A DNA stretch of 64,000 bases from Metopolophium dirhodum. Taxonomy: Eukaryota; Arthropoda; Insecta; Hemiptera; Aphididae. The notes under the pieces are model-generated. The model was not told where the DNA came from. It saw only the letters and a program-made list of their open reading frames with translations, and made no database searches. Below, piece after piece: positions 50,263-64,000 of the stretch (positions within the stretch are counted from its first letter, which is position 1; each line of letters starts with the position of its first letter). A program made the position numbers and the translations under genes. The stretch is taken from NCBI RefSeq assembly GCF_019925205.1, contig NC_083562.1, forward strand, positions 9,486,001-9,550,000, given 5' to 3'.

Positions 50263-51400
50263 AGGCATAGAACCTCCCAAAATATACATTTAAATGTATA
50301 TGGTATACTGTTAGCGCATATTAATTATTAAAAAACATTGGCCCAAGACGCATATAATAAACATGTTTAATTTGATATATAAAAACTCAAGGAACGCAAC
50401 CATCCATATTCTACGCACATGCATTATATTGTCCAAAGTGGGGATAAATTTGACCTAGTATGACCAATAGACTTTTCACATTTAGTCGTCCAGTCCTCTA
50501 TGAAGTCAATTAAAATATTTTACTTAATATAATCGCTGTTATTGAAGTTTTCGGCTAATATTGAAACTTGAAAACATATTCTCTCGAAGACGTCCTGTGA
50601 TTCACGAACAAAATAATCATGGTTCTATCGTCAAACTTTGTAAAAAAAGGTCAATTATAGTTGTAAGCTAGTTTACACGTAAAACTGTATACCTATTCTT
50701 AACATGGTTTCATTCTATTTTCATTATAGATGCTGAATGTTTTGATTTTATATTGATATGTTTCTTTTTAAATTAAAATTTTTTTTTGTCTGAATAGACA
50801 CTTTTAGTGGAAAAATGCTCCGGTCATCAACTTCTGTAGAAGTTTCTAGTATATATATAGTTGGTATACTTTTAGGAGGCAAAAATTGAAAATCCTCAAC
50901 ACTTTTTAAAATAATATGAAGGAAAAACTAAAAAAAAAAAAAGATGGACAAGTCAATACCGCTCTGTTGTACAGTAATTATTGTCGAGCACGTCGTTGAA
51001 ATGGATATTGGATATGTTACTAGGTACAATCGACACCTAGTGCACAGTATAGTGGTTACCTACTCTTCCTCTTTTTTTAATAATAATCTAAACTAAAAAT
51101 GTCCGTGTAGATATTGCATATCAGATATGTATTCTATCCACTGTATATATTACTATATCCTAATATTAATAGCCTATATTATAACGTGTATCGTTTTTAT
51201 TGCCCATGAATTATTACGGTGTTGAAGGTGTTTTAAACTAAAATTTTCAACTACAATTTACAATAACGATCGATGTATACTGCATTAAAAAAATATGTAA
51301 ATTCTGTATAAGTTTGGGTCCAGTCCGGTCGTCGCCATTGAATGTACGTATATCGTAATAGACATCTATAATATTATATACTTGACAATAAATTGACTGC

Positions 51401-53400
51401 AGTAGTTCACCATCGCAGAGTTAACGTTTTTAACTTCTCTTCTCGTCCGATCCTCACTTGCCAAACGAAATATATTTTGATATGGCGACGACGTGGCATA
51501 TGCGTGTTGCAATTAGTCATCAAACTTCAGTGGATTTTACAATACGCCTGCTGACTACCAACCGCGGTATAATGCCGTATACGGTGTGTCTGTCGCTTCC
51601 CGCCAAACGAATGTATACATAATATTATGCGTATAATATATATATTATACTTATATTACAATCTCCTTGACGCCCCAAAATATATTTTACACATTTCTCG
51701 ATCGTTCGCAGATGTGATCACACGCGCGCATATCAGAAAGCCAATTATTATTGTTCCCTTCCTCCGGTGGCCTAATATACATTTGCGCGCACGGCAAATC
51801 CGCTTTCGACACGCTAATCTTCCTTCCGTTATTTTCCATCCACTCGTTCAATTTCCAATCACGAAATCCCTCGGCGTCGTTGCCGCATATATCAATCAAC
51901 GCGATACACCTCGATAACATCATTAACGAACGAGGTATTGCGTTAAACCTATCAATAAAATATCAGCTGTATAATAATAATATATACTGTTTTTTAAGTC
52001 AGTTGAAAAAAAACTGGGCAATACTTTAATATTATAGCGGGAAGACGTTTCCGAAATGCCCGTGGAAAAAAAAAACCAATAATTCAAAAATATTATGTAT
52101 TATTATTATTATTATTCGTATATTTCGATGAAATCTCATTCGTCTTATAATAATAAATTCTGCGGCTAGCGCAGGTTCACCTTTTCCAAGATCACAGTGA
52201 GAGTGCTCCCTCGTGTCTATGTTATTAGATACGTTTGCGCGGCTCAATCGTGACAAACTCACTCACACGACCTATGAATTTAAAAACAGGCCGAAGTGAT
52301 CGCACAGGGCACGTCGAGTATACGCTTCGATCGAAGTTTTTGAGAAGACGACGCGACACGACAACAAATATTATATTATGTAAATATCGTCGACGACAGT
52401 GGGACTGGTTCATCGCGCATTAGGGTTTCGTCCCTCGCCTCACTCTCACCGTCGTTCTTCCACCGTCGATGGTCGTCGTCGCGGTCCCTCCTAGAGGGCT
52501 CTGCACGGCGGACGAGGAAGAAAAAAACCGAAAGGTGTTTGGCCACCGTTCAAGGTGAAAACATCGGCACGAACACCGAGTGGAAATAATTAATTACCAT
52601 AATAAGTCTGGTTGTCATTGTTTTTCCGTCTCTCCTACCACCACCGCCGCCGCCGCCGCCGAATAAAGAAGACCCGAATACACCCGACACGATATCGTTG
52701 TCGCCGCCGCGTGCTCGGCGTGAGACACTTTGAATAAATAAACACAAGAACCGATCCCGAAAAAATAAACCGGTCGTGGTAACCGCACAGCACCCGTAAG
52801 CACAGCACACGCACGAAAACGGACAATAATATTATTAATAAAGAAAAAAATACGATCTCGCGGGGCGAGCGTCGAACACCTATTACGGTCGACACGCTAT
52901 AATAGTTAAGACGGATAATATTATTATTATGGTCGGTGGCGTGTGTGTGTACATAATGTAAAACTCGACGGCGTTTTGCCTATATTATAATATTTGTTTA
53001 CGGTTTTTTTTTTTTTTTTTGTATTTGGTTTTTAATGAATTGATGACGTCCGTCTCAACAACAGCAGCAGCAGCCAGTAGGACCAGCAGGAGCACCAGAC
53101 TTGTGTTATTTATCGCACCGACGACGGCTGCGACGGTCGCTGAGCGCAATATTATTTGTACATATATTTTATACACGCAATAAATATTTATGAAAACATT
53201 TGGCTTGTACGAACACAACGTTAACGTTATTATTATTATAATTATTATTACCGTCGTATACGGGCGTTTGACGACCGGAGAACAAAAGCCGCGGTGGCGA
53301 CGGAGGAAAGAGCGACATTTCGGACGTGGGTCGAGCCCAAAAAATTCTTGAAATCATTTTAATAAGTTCACTTATTAACTATTATCATTCTGCAGTGCGC
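51401..53400. other. CpG-rich region with one unexplained minus-strand frame
   Basis: GC- and CpG-richer than its flanks, most strongly at 52200-52560 and 52620-52820. Contains a CCG/GCC run (about 52638-52661) and CAG runs near 53062-53075. Most frames here are Arg/Ser/Val repeats. The exception, at 51687-51923 minus, is listed separately. Confidence 0.45.
51687..51923 (-). CDS. Unrecognised 78-residue open frame, possible exon
   Basis: I do not recognise this product and assign no function. Unlike most chance frames in the window, its composition is balanced and protein-like, with Trp, Cys, Asp, Glu, Lys and Pro spread along it (for example EGFRDWKLNEWMENNGRK and DLPCAQMYIRPPEEG). The frame stays open for some codons upstream of the Met, back to a TGA near 51970. 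A possible AG acceptor lies upstream (TTGATAG) and a weak GT at the end (AATGTGTAA), but neither site is strong. An antisense frame (51627-51917) is also open over the same stretch, which weakens the case. Confidence 0.2.
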   Translation of the reverse strand: MMLSRCIALIDICGNDAEGFRDWKLNEWMENNGRKISVSKADLPCAQMYIRPPEEGNNNNWLSDMRACDHICERSRNV

Positions 53401-56400
53401 GTGTATCAAAAGTCGCAACGATTATACTTTTGTCTCTTTGTTCGTAAACAACTCGTTCCTTTCCTATATTAGGTTTATCTTTTACAGTTCACTTTGTTCG
53501 TGGTCGATATAATATATTTCTATAGTTTTTATACCCTATGGCCTATACGAATCCAATATAATATGTTTTAATATTATACAAAATACAAATACCACTACTA
53601 ATTACTATATTACCACAGCGTTCACTACAAAGACGTATCACGTTTTAGTAATTAGTAAATATTATAATATGAAATATTCGTATCGGATTTTCTGTTTAGT
53701 TTACGATTAATTTATTTTAATATAAATTATACATATTAAAATATGAGTTTAATTAACACAGCGATACTTATCTATCGTGCATTTGTTAGTTTTATGTTCA
53801 GCTATCAATTTAACTAAACATATTAATTGTAATCATATTAGTACAGTATGTATATGTGAACCTAGACATTTTTAATAGCCTAAACTAAATACAAATTATA
53901 CGGTACCTATAACATAAAGATTTCGTTCAGGTTTTCAACACTTAAAACATAATTCACCTCACATAAAAAAAAAAAGTTTACAGGCAGTAGTAAAAAAATG
54001 TGTATAAATTATGAATTATTAAAATCTTGTATCAATAAATAAACAAAGATTTAAAAACGGAAACCACTTTTTGGAAATTCTTGAATAATATCATGCGGGC
54101 GCGTACTTAAGATCTTTTTTTTATGTTTTTACGTAACTAGGTATTGATTGTTTCCCAACCCACATAAATTAATTTAGTCATAAATATAATAGGTAACAAT
54201 GAGCAAATAACTAAGCATTAAATCGTACAAATGTGACAGTAACACAGTACCCGCACCTAAAACAATATATGTTTGGCTTATTTATGATTGATTTGGCAAT
54301 TATTATTTGTTTAACGTGAATCTTAAAAAACTTATTGATGTAGTTTTAGGATTAATATTTCTTCTAACTTTTTTATAATAAAAATTAATAATCATATCGT
54401 ACACTACGGATAGACCCGGGTATAAGGTAGCCCCGCCGACTGTAGTAGGTATGACATATTTGCTTGTTATTTATGTTCTTTTCCTGTACATATTATAAAT
54501 ATTATTTAAAAACCGACAATTTTTTATTGAACCTACGTTTTTCTGGATGGGTTCGGGAAGACTCATGCGCAAAAAATGTTTGTTCGCACCCACCACGGTT
54601 ACCATCCGATATACCTATGTTACCACGATTATATATATTATATAGGTTAGTTGTAGTCTAGTTGTCTACAACACCTTCTCAATTTCGGTACAAAATATTA
54701 TGGTTGGAAATCAAAAGATCTAACAGACTACCGTTATATTTTTTTCCGATAAACTTTTCGTTCCGATCTAAAATAAAAACTGCACACAACTGTAAAATGT
54801 GTGCTCAGACCGCTGCAGTGTGCCTATATCAACAATTTCACAACTCTCGACAGCCCGGGGAATTGAATAGCGTTTTCTCCGCAAACGATTGCGAGAATTT
54901 TCATTTGTGCATACTAAAATGTTTGCACGGGCACGTATTCAATGCAAATTTTATTTTATTGTCGCTAACGATATTTTGTAACAGCGTGGCACAGTGGCAG
55001 TGGCTATATATATAATATTATAATATATTATATCACATTGGTCCCTCATCGCTGTAATATTATAATATTACAACAATGATATTATAATATTGCCGCGGCG
55101 TTCATTCAAATTGGATTTTCATAAAGGTAATTTTCGGATGATGTAACCAATTTTATTGTTGTACATCCCATAGATATACTAGACGAACGTGCTTTATTCT
55201 GTTTACTAGCGTGTTACCAATATATACAATATAAGGATAGATGTATATTATACACAGTATTATACTACATGATATTATTATATATAATTGCAATATTGTT
55301 TTAAATGTATCAATGTTATAACCTAATAATGTATACGCGTAATGCTAACGATTATAATATTCGGATTGTTTCAAATTATAATAGCTCCGCATTCTGTAAC
55401 CCCCGAATCGTTATAAATTAAATTATTAAAAACTGTATTTGATGCATTGTATCCCTCGGGCTTTAACTACTGTTTACATACGGTTTTCGTTCAAACAAAT
55501 AGGTGCCCACTGCAATAATTTTTTCTCGACTATTATTCGATTGGTTTTTTTTTTTTTCAAATTGAATAATATCTAAACGATTTTCGTTACATTAAAAACA
55601 GAACTCTAACGATAATCGTAGCTTCTACCCTTAAGCGAGCATATGGTTTTAGCTGAAACCATCACTGTATAGCCGCCCTTAAGACGAGATCGCTCATAAA
55701 ATATTCGACGGGACGCCCGCCGAGCCGCAGAGTCGTTTCCGAGAAACGCATAATATCATATCCAGTCAAACACTGCAGTGACGAGGGGTTAATTGTTTCC
55801 TCTTATATGGCGCTGGCCTCGTTTCTGTAACGTGTCCGCATATCATATGCACATAATATAATAATATATAAACGAATAACACACACACACACTAGCAATT
55901 TACACACACAAACACACATACATTTCCTGTGCGAAGAACGCCAGCTAGGGCCGTCCGAATGGCACGTGTTTAAAATGTTTTCCATACTTCTCCTTAAAAC
56001 GGACATCACAATTTCTGGTCACAAAACACGGTTTATGCGTATACTGACATATACCTCTACGCTCGTATAATGTTATATTATATTACCGTACGTATATATA
56101 AGTAGTCACGTGATCGTGGACACGTCGGATCCCCTGTTCGGCCATCGAGTAACATTATTTATCACTTACAGCTCGTGTGATGTTTTGTTTATCGCGCTGG
56201 GTTCTCGTTATTATTAAAAGGACCGTGTTTGTTTTTTTTTTCTCCGGAGATCGAACGTTCGTCTATTCCGTAATCGACAAGTCGTGTGTTTCGGATAAAA
56301 ATCTTGGTCCATTTTCGATGCTCCGTCGTTATTTTATACTAAGGGCGACCCCCAAACCAGTGTTTACAATACGATAACAACAATGAACCGGCGCACACGA

Positions 56401-59400
56401 CTAGCTATATATATATAATGCATATAATACGTGTGTCATATGTTTAGTATTATATATAATATAATATTATATAGTGGCACCCCGTTTGGATTTATGATTT
56501 TCGAACGAAACCGAAAAGCGGACACCCTGCTGTATCGGCCTGCTATATAATATAATGTGGTATGAAAACGAAAGGAATATTTATATGGTCAAACGTATAA
56601 ATTTGAGACGGACAGAATGATGATGATACAACAAGATTTTCTTAGGTATGTAGTCGTGTACGTAGTACGTATAAAACTGGACTTGAGAAAATATTTTAGG
56701 TACAAACAGTTAATGTTTCCAAATTGTGCAATGTGTTTCTTGTACTAAATGTAAATGTGTTATATGATATATACTCATTATGATATACTTTCGATGGGAA
56801 ATAAATAACTAAAGATTTTATTACCAAACGTTTCTTTCGTTTTGCTTTTCCATCTGCAAGATTTTTTTTCAATAGAATATCATAACGTTGGGTTTAAATC
56901 CAGTCATAATTGAATTTAAACAGTTATCACGTCCGATGTCTTGTTCAATGGACATTTTAATATTATTATATTCTGTTCAAGCTGATCAATTATATTTTGT
57001 TTTCGGTTTACACGATATCGATCAGAGAATATAAAATATCACTTATATCAAAACATTAATATATCATGTTGTGTTTTATATATACGTGATCACTAATCGT
57101 ATACTCGTATGCATTCTCATTCAGTATGACTATCGAGATTTGTAATTTATTCTTTTTATTTTTTAGTTTCCATTAGCGATGAAATCAAAAAATAAATTTA
57201 TCGGTAATAAACTTTATATTAATTGTACGGAATATAATAGATCCAAAAACAAGATTTTCTACGGAAATAACTCAAATTTGGCTGGAACACCCAAATAGCG
57301 TATGCATTGTATACCATAGGGTATTACAAAACGCAAACTCAGCTCCCACGCGTCTCTTTCAAATGTCTCCAAACATTTTACGACTTCATTCAGAGGAGGA
57401 CATAAATGTCACCTGTCTCGACTATACGAGGGTCAACCTTAGGCCATTCGACATTCAATGTATTGTGTCATTTCGATAGGATCTTTTTTGAGGCAATACT
57501 AAGAGCATTATTTTGTAAAAAAAATTACCAACATATGTTTCATATACTGTCCCAAAATCGATATCAGATTATACCATGTCAAATAGAGAGAAATTCATTT
57601 AAAAAAGGGTTCGGGCTTCGGGAAATATTGTAAAAGAAAAAACTAAACAAATTCGACAATTCGGTGGACACGATTTTTACATTTGTAAAAGGATTATTCA
57701 AAGCGAATTTGAGTTTGAAATAACTTAATTGATTATTCATTATTCAATACAATAATAATAATTTCTACAATTCGATCGATCGCAAAACTTCCGGAACACC
57801 TTTCAGAATCACTCGACTACAATAACAGATCCTCACTCGCAGCCGCCTTCGAAATCATCGTTAAATGAAACCTTCAAAACAAACTATAAAAAACTTCTAT
57901 AAATAAGTACACTAATAACTAGTTGTGTTAATTGTCTTAATACCACTTTGGAATAAGTTCTTGATGTAAATAATACTTGCATGTCACCGAGGGTAATTTT
58001 ATTAATGAAAAAAAAAAACGATTTCTACAACATATATTATACCATTAAAGCACAAATGTGTATCGGTGTATTTGGAATAAAATAGGAGTAACTACTTAGC
58101 GATTATAATAGGTTTCAAGAAAAAATTGATTTATGAATTTCTTGTATAATACACAGTCTACCGAATAGGTCTTCGAAATAACGCGCATGTGAACAACTTT
58201 TTCCGAAGAAACAAAGATTTTTGTGTTTTTATAATTTGCCCATATATTTTTATCTCGGGAAACCGGTTCAACACACTATTATATTTAATGGGATGAATTT
58301 AAACATGTTATTTAATCGCTTTTAGTATAATGAAAAGTAGAAGTCAATATAAGGAGGCGTTCAAATGGTTCTGTGATATTTAAAAGATACATTTAGTAAA
58401 ATGTTCGAAACATCCATTTTGCATCGCTACACGAGTTGTGGATGTTTTTACATTATAATAAAAATAGTTTGGCCCGCATATTCACGATTAACATATTGTA
58501 ATATTATATATATATTACAGTAAACACTTTGAGAAACACGGTTCCTACCTTTATATTATTACTATTAGTTTAATGATATTTGTGTGACTTCCAAACCGCG
58601 AAATTTAGAATATTTTATAAGTACTAGTGTGCTACATGGTTCTTTTAAATAAGTTGCAACTAGCTTTTTAACACATTAAATTAGTAGAACTTCAGTTAAA
58701 TATTTAGATAAAATATTTTTATTAAAACACATATTATATTATAATAGATTTTTAAAGTTTATTCTAATCATATTATTATATTATATTATGTACATAATAT
58801 TAGTATAACTACTTTAACATTATACATTTATGATATGTAATGGTAATAAATAACAATTTAATTAAATGTTATTATAGTCTATAGAAAAGCACTTGGGAAA
58901 ATATACTAATTAAACTGTATTGGAAAAGTTGATTTTTCTTATCGAAAGCTATATAGTCTATAGTCAGCTAGTGATTAACTATAGTGTGTTACACGCGTCT
59001 TGTAAGAAAAAAATTGTATTCACATTACACATCTAGTATGAACATTTTAGTACATTGTACAATTTATAAAAACGCGCATTATCATAATTTATTTCAAGTT
59101 TGGTTCATTATCTGTAGTGCATACAGGTACCTAAATGTTTACCCATATTGACAATTCATAATATATGATATCGATATCATGTGTTATACAAATGTGGGCC
59201 ATTATAGTTATAACTATATGGTTAAATAACGCTTAAAGTTAATTGTTCATATTTCATTTTAAATATTTTAAATTTACATTTTATCTATTACTATAATAGT
59301 ATTATTAGGTAGATGTATTTGCAATTAGGTAATTTAACGAAAAAACCGATACAGAATATCAGTTGATTGTCATGAACGTCTAACTAAATCGTCATTTTTG

Positions 59401-60330
59401 CACAAAACCGACATTATACTTTTTAAGAATTACTTCATAGTATTTTTTTTTTTAAATTTATCTCCCAATTTGATGATAAAAAATACACCTAGTATAATAA
59501 TTGTTTTCGGCTAAGTTGTACTGCTATATTTGATTCATATAATTTTTAAACTTAAACCTATTGATTGTATAATATGTATCAACTCGAGCCAATATAAAAT
59601 GTTTTCCACCGATTTATGTACCTTTTAGATACCTGCGTATCGGCGTCTGATATGTATGATCTTTTTATGTATTTATTGCACACACATTACACAGGTTGGA
59701 AGTAGGACGATATTTGCAGCGCCGTTGTACAGTCTTAGCGCATTACTTTTTTGAGCGATTCAAATATAGCGTATAGGTAATAATAAAGTAAAACCGACAC
59801 ACTGTATAATTATTAATTTCCTATTATAAATAGCACAAATTTAAATATTTTGAACTATACATTTTATATTCATTTACAAGGGTCAATTAAAATATTTATA
59901 ATATTTTATCCTAAATTAAAATAAATCCCATCCATTCTATATTATAACAATATGCTAACAAATTATACTATAATCATATCACTGCCATGTGCCCCTCATA
60001 TTACTATAGCTCATGATTCAAAAAATTTAAATTGCGATTTTTCGGAAACGGCCGGTTTGACTATATACAGTTGAGCTTGAGATATTCTCTCCTAACCAGA
60101 GCCTATATTATAGATATTATTATTGTATCTAAAAAGTAGCGTATATTACGATCACGAAACTCTCTCTGCATTTGCATACTATACCAGCAGTCGTAATTTT
60201 ACAGCAGAGCATATTTTTTTCCTATTAGACTTAGCGCCGTAGCGACTTTCAATCCTCATCGGTGTACACATGTAGGTACCCATTATGCCTGTATATTGTA
60301 TATAATCGAATCGATTTTCTTACTAGATGA
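53401..60330. other. AT-rich DNA, no gene seen
   Basis: About 6.9 kb of AT-rich sequence. Slightly GC-richer patches at 55680-55990 and 56110-56390 carry no convincing frame. The stretch 57290-57860 has a lower AT content and short mixed-composition frames that could be a decayed element, but no motif is identifiable. Confidence 0.5.
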
Positions 60331-61640
60331 TACTCAATTATAGTAATTAATGTCATGCCCGGGCCCCCGGGAAGTCGGCCGCGGAGACATATTATATACG
60401 TTTAGCGATGTTGAAAATGCAGTAATAAAAGAGAAACACATTTTCGAACACCGCAGCAGCAGCAGCAGCAGCCGCCATATACATATGTATGTATATACCG
60501 CAACGATTATATATTTTAGAGACAATGCGCTATTATACATATCATTATAATACTCTTCGGAGACGTACGTGTGAACTCTTTAAACACACTGCACACGCCG
60601 CTGCAGTGCATCACTACGCTTATATATTGTAATATATATATATATATATATATACATATACGTACACGTACGGCGTGTATTTAAATATTGTCCGCATACC
60701 CAGGCCGAACCGGTTTGTTTACATTTATGCGTTTGTTATTTGCACACCTTTCGCGCACACACATTACACGTATACACATAATAGGCACGGTACAATAATA
60801 CATAGGTATAGGATAGGTACCTATTATATACCTACGCGTATGCGACGGGTCTCTTTCGACCGCGATCGATTCGACACCGGGTGCTGCCAATCCGCAACAA
60901 TCGCGCGTGTGGTAAAATCGGCGCGCGCGTTAAGGGGCAAAACATATATTATTATTATTATCATCACAATACTCGCATACGCATAATATATAGGTAAATC
61001 GTACGGGTGTGTGTGTGTGTGCGTGCGTGTACGAGCGGGACAACGAAAAAAAAATTTTATATTTATAAATCGCCGAACGAGCATCCGTCAAACGGCCGTG
61101 ACACGTCGCATGTGTATGTATAAATGTCGGGAACACGCCGCAAATCCAATTTGCCCCGTGTGCGGTCTCCCCGAGCCGGATGATTTCCGCGCACAATGGG
61201 AACGACTGTACTCCGGGATACGTTTGAGAGTGGAAAAAAAAAATTTATAATATATCTAAACGCACGTCAATCCGTCTCGTCGTACCTGCACACACACACA
61301 CATGCATATATATATAAACTCGTCAGTATGAAATCATTGTAACGGCGGTGCATGCGTGGTGAATATTATACGAAATACAAATGCCCGCGTATGGGCACAC
61401 CGGAAACGGATAAATCGAATTTTTGCGTCACCCCGCGGACTCTCCGACTACCGAATTCGAGAGGCACGCGGTTCCATTATTGTCGCACTATACACGCGCA
61501 TATGCCCGTCCGTACAGCCTATTTTGGACGTATTATTATTATGATTGTTGTGTTGCGACCGTATGTACGTCTTGAATATGCGCCCGCCGACGGGGTCTTA
61601 CCCGAAACGTATGTCTCAAACCGTCGGAAACTCCAATAGT
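60331..61640. other. CpG-rich island with microsatellites
   Basis: Contains an AGC trinucleotide run (60453-60472), a TA run (60631-60654) and a GT run (about 61007-61023). Frames on both strands (for example 61011-61250 and 61352-61639 plus) have Arg- and Cys-rich composition and no domain. Regulatory or untranslated exon DNA is possible. Confidence 0.45.
60453..60472. repeat. AGC/CAG trinucleotide microsatellite
   Basis: Six to seven uninterrupted GCA units followed by GCCGCC. Confidence 0.9.
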
Positions 61641-64000
61641 TATTATATGATAATAATATATTATATAGGCAGGTTTAAGGGTACACCGCTGCGGTCACTC
61701 GCGCCTCCCTGTCCAATATGATATTTTTACTAAACAATAGTGTATTCTATAATATGATGTTCTTTCGTCGATTTGTAGTATAATTTATTATATATTTGCA
61801 ATATAATATACTCTGCATTTATATATAGTTATCGCGCTATTAAGTAGCTATTTTTTGATTTATTATTGTTCGTCCGCGCTCGATTTATAACGCTCGATTC
61901 GAGGAATCGTAAAATATGTATTTAATACATTTTACTTTTTATAATTTAGGTATTGATAAGCCATTTCCATTGTTCTCTAAAGTTTCTTTTTGTTATACTG
62001 CATTACAGTGCCTACACTGCCTGCTTACTGTATGGAACCTGTATGAAAAATATTTACTACAGTCAAATAATTTAACAATTTCCGATTAAGAATCCCTACT
62101 GTAATACTTACGTTTTTTGGGGAACCAAGGGCCGTTCTTATCATCTCCGGTTATTAAGTTAACGGACACTCAACCTATTAGCTATTTTGAAATAAAAATA
62201 AAATATGTTTAACGATTATTTTGATTTTTAGTTTACACGTTAAGACCAATACATATTATTATGAGACTAGATACAAGTTTTTTACGGAGATTATGCTTTT
62301 TGAATTAGTTTAGAGAAATTAGTAAAAATTATAACACTTTAATGATTGCCTAACCTCTTATTATTCAACAATACATTAAACACTTTAACTATATAAACGA
62401 TTGTCGGTAGGAAATACGTTTTCAAAAAGATAAAATTCGGTCAATAAATCATTGTTTTATCTGTAAATATTGTGTAATCTATTTACCAGTTACAGTATAG
62501 GTACTCAATTGAAATATTTAATTGATTATTCTTTTGAGAGAGCCGCGAAATACATATTAACTACAAAAACAATATGTTGTTTAATTACATTTTTACTCGT
62601 CGGTTTTTACAGTGTATCACTTAATAGTTATAATAGATATACTAATTAAAAAAATGAGAAGTAATGATAACACGTGTGATTTACAGAATTATTCATCACT
62701 CTAAAATTAATACTATACTATTTTACGAATGCCTAATATTTAAAAAAAAAAGTACTGATCTAAATAATATTATAGGTGTAACAATATTTTACAAATATGT
62801 AGATTTTCACCTCCTTCATTTCCCGTAGAATTATTAAGATTTTAACGCTATAATTATTATTTGATTATCCACTATATAGTATAGATGCCAAAAATGCAAA
62901 ATAACATTGTGAATGTTGTAGACTTGTAGTGGCTTATAGCTGGTACAGGTAGACAGTTAAATTTATTTACAATTTACTGTACGTAGCGTAGCATAAATTT
63001 TCAGTATTTTCAAAGTTTAAACGCGGATGATATTGCAGTTACGTCTTCGTTTTACATTGCAGTTAGATATTTATTTCATTTATTATTAATTTACGCATCG
63101 TAGGAAATATAAATTATAAAATAATATTAATTATGAATAACAGCAGGATTACACAAGTAGACGATTTAAATTACACAAGTAACGTATGATAATAATAAAT
63201 AAAACAAAATGCAATTTATGTAATACAGAGAAAGATATTATGTTACATTATGTTAAATGTATACCTATACGTGTAGACTGAAAGTACAGTCGTACAACTC
63301 ATAATGAATATTTCCTCTTTTTATACATATTATACAATTAATATCCGTATTTTTCTGAACATCATTTTGGTGTTCAATGCCTAGTTTCAGTCAAAAACGA
63401 AATCTAGGTACGATAACAACTTCTAACTGGTTGATAATTTAAACTAGCAAACCGTTGAAACAGTAACCTTTTTTTTGGAAAGATGTTATTTTATACTATA
63501 CGGTTTTTTTTGAGTTTGTCAAAAATCAGAAATTCTAATATGGGTACCTAAAACTTAATTAAAAATCTTAAGTGCGTTATTGTGTGTTTTATTGGCTTTA
63601 ATGTTATTATTTATGATCTTTTTATTTTGCATTGACTGTATAACTTTATTATTGTATTATTTTTTGACTCAATTGATCGTCCATGAGTTAAATAAATGTA
63701 TTTATTACTATCATTTTTACTATTGACGTTTAATTATACATAATTTATTATTATTATGTTACGGTCATAGCAAAATGTAAGATTGATTAGTCGGTAAACT
63801 CGTTTACGCATGTCTTATACATTAATTTTTCAACTAAATGATTATATATTATTATTGCTTGCCTGTGATTATATCACTCAGTAAAAAAAGGAACAAACAC
63901 ATTTTTTAACACAAAAAAAATATATAACGCAGTATGAATGAAGTGGATGATGTCCCGCTGTTCCATATTCTTGTATAGCACATGGGACTAATTTTCTTTC
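61641..64000. other. AT-rich DNA, no gene seen
   Basis: AT-rich to the window's end; no frame above 60 codons and no recognisable element. Confidence 0.55.

Larger units (their letters stand above)
43721..51400. other. AT-rich DNA, no gene seen
   Basis: About 7.7 kb with no supported gene. A modestly GC-richer patch at about 46420-46720 holds a 96-codon minus-strand frame without motifs. Two copies of a short interspersed motif (44508-44526 and 47122-47139) and a possible transposon end at 50214 are listed separately. Confidence 0.5.

Noticed and set aside
50390..50660. Possible decayed transposase on the minus strand near a hAT-like end
   Set aside because: One frame is fairly open for about 60 codons, but I could not match it to any known domain.
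57290..57900. Possible decayed coding element
   Set aside because: Composition is less AT-rich and short frames exist, but no motif, boundary or repeat supports a call.
1..64000. CRISPR arrays, bacterial operons, ribosomal RNA genes
   Set aside because: The only regular arrays are the transposon-arm units and microsatellites; none has a repeat-spacer layout, and no rRNA or prokaryotic gene signature was seen.

Overview
The window looks like nuclear DNA from an insect, most likely an aphid. It is strongly AT-rich, and motifs built on TAGGTACCTA recur throughout. Dinucleotide and trinucleotide microsatellites are abundant, islands of CpG-rich sequence alternate with AT-rich stretches, and the only complete protein-coding genes belong to a Jockey-type non-LTR retrotransposon. 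I found no bacterial or organellar features. The species assignment is an inference from sequence style and not a match to a reference.

The most structured part is 1078-10296. It is one large mobile element with very long, near-identical inverted arms (1078-3144 and 8548-10296). Much of each arm is a tandem array of a roughly 153-163 bp unit (nine core-motif copies on the left, seven on the right). A 9-bp direct repeat (ATAATATAG) flanks the element at 1069-1077 and 10297-10305. Long arms made of tandem subrepeats plus a 9-bp target duplication match the architecture of Foldback/Mutator-type DNA elements. Inside its AT-rich, non-coding centre sits an intact non-LTR retrotransposon (3540-8046) with its own 12-bp target duplication (AGATTATAACAT), two open reading frames (a zinc-knuckle Gag-like protein and an endonuclease/reverse transcriptase) separated by 5 nt, and an A-tail. 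The order of events can be read directly: the foldback element landed first, then the LINE inserted into its loop.

From 10306 to 64000 I see no convincing host protein-coding gene. The sequence holds a triplicated GC-rich module with embedded hairpins (14741-15757), a tRNA-derived SINE (about 29598-29769), a decayed reverse-transcriptase fragment on the minus strand (about 32200-32780), a GC-rich 77-bp hairpin (41432-41508), two possible ends of hAT-type elements, and many microsatellites. CpG-rich islands (about 15.8-17.1, 21.1-22.3, 28.5-29.05, 30.3-30.9, 37.0-37.7, 41.0-43.7, 51.4-53.4 and 60.3-61.6 kb) alternate with AT-rich DNA. They could be regulatory DNA or untranslated exons of a large gene, but nothing in the sequence proves it.

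Most short open frames in the window are chance frames in low-complexity sequence. The best unexplained one is on the minus strand at 51687-51923.
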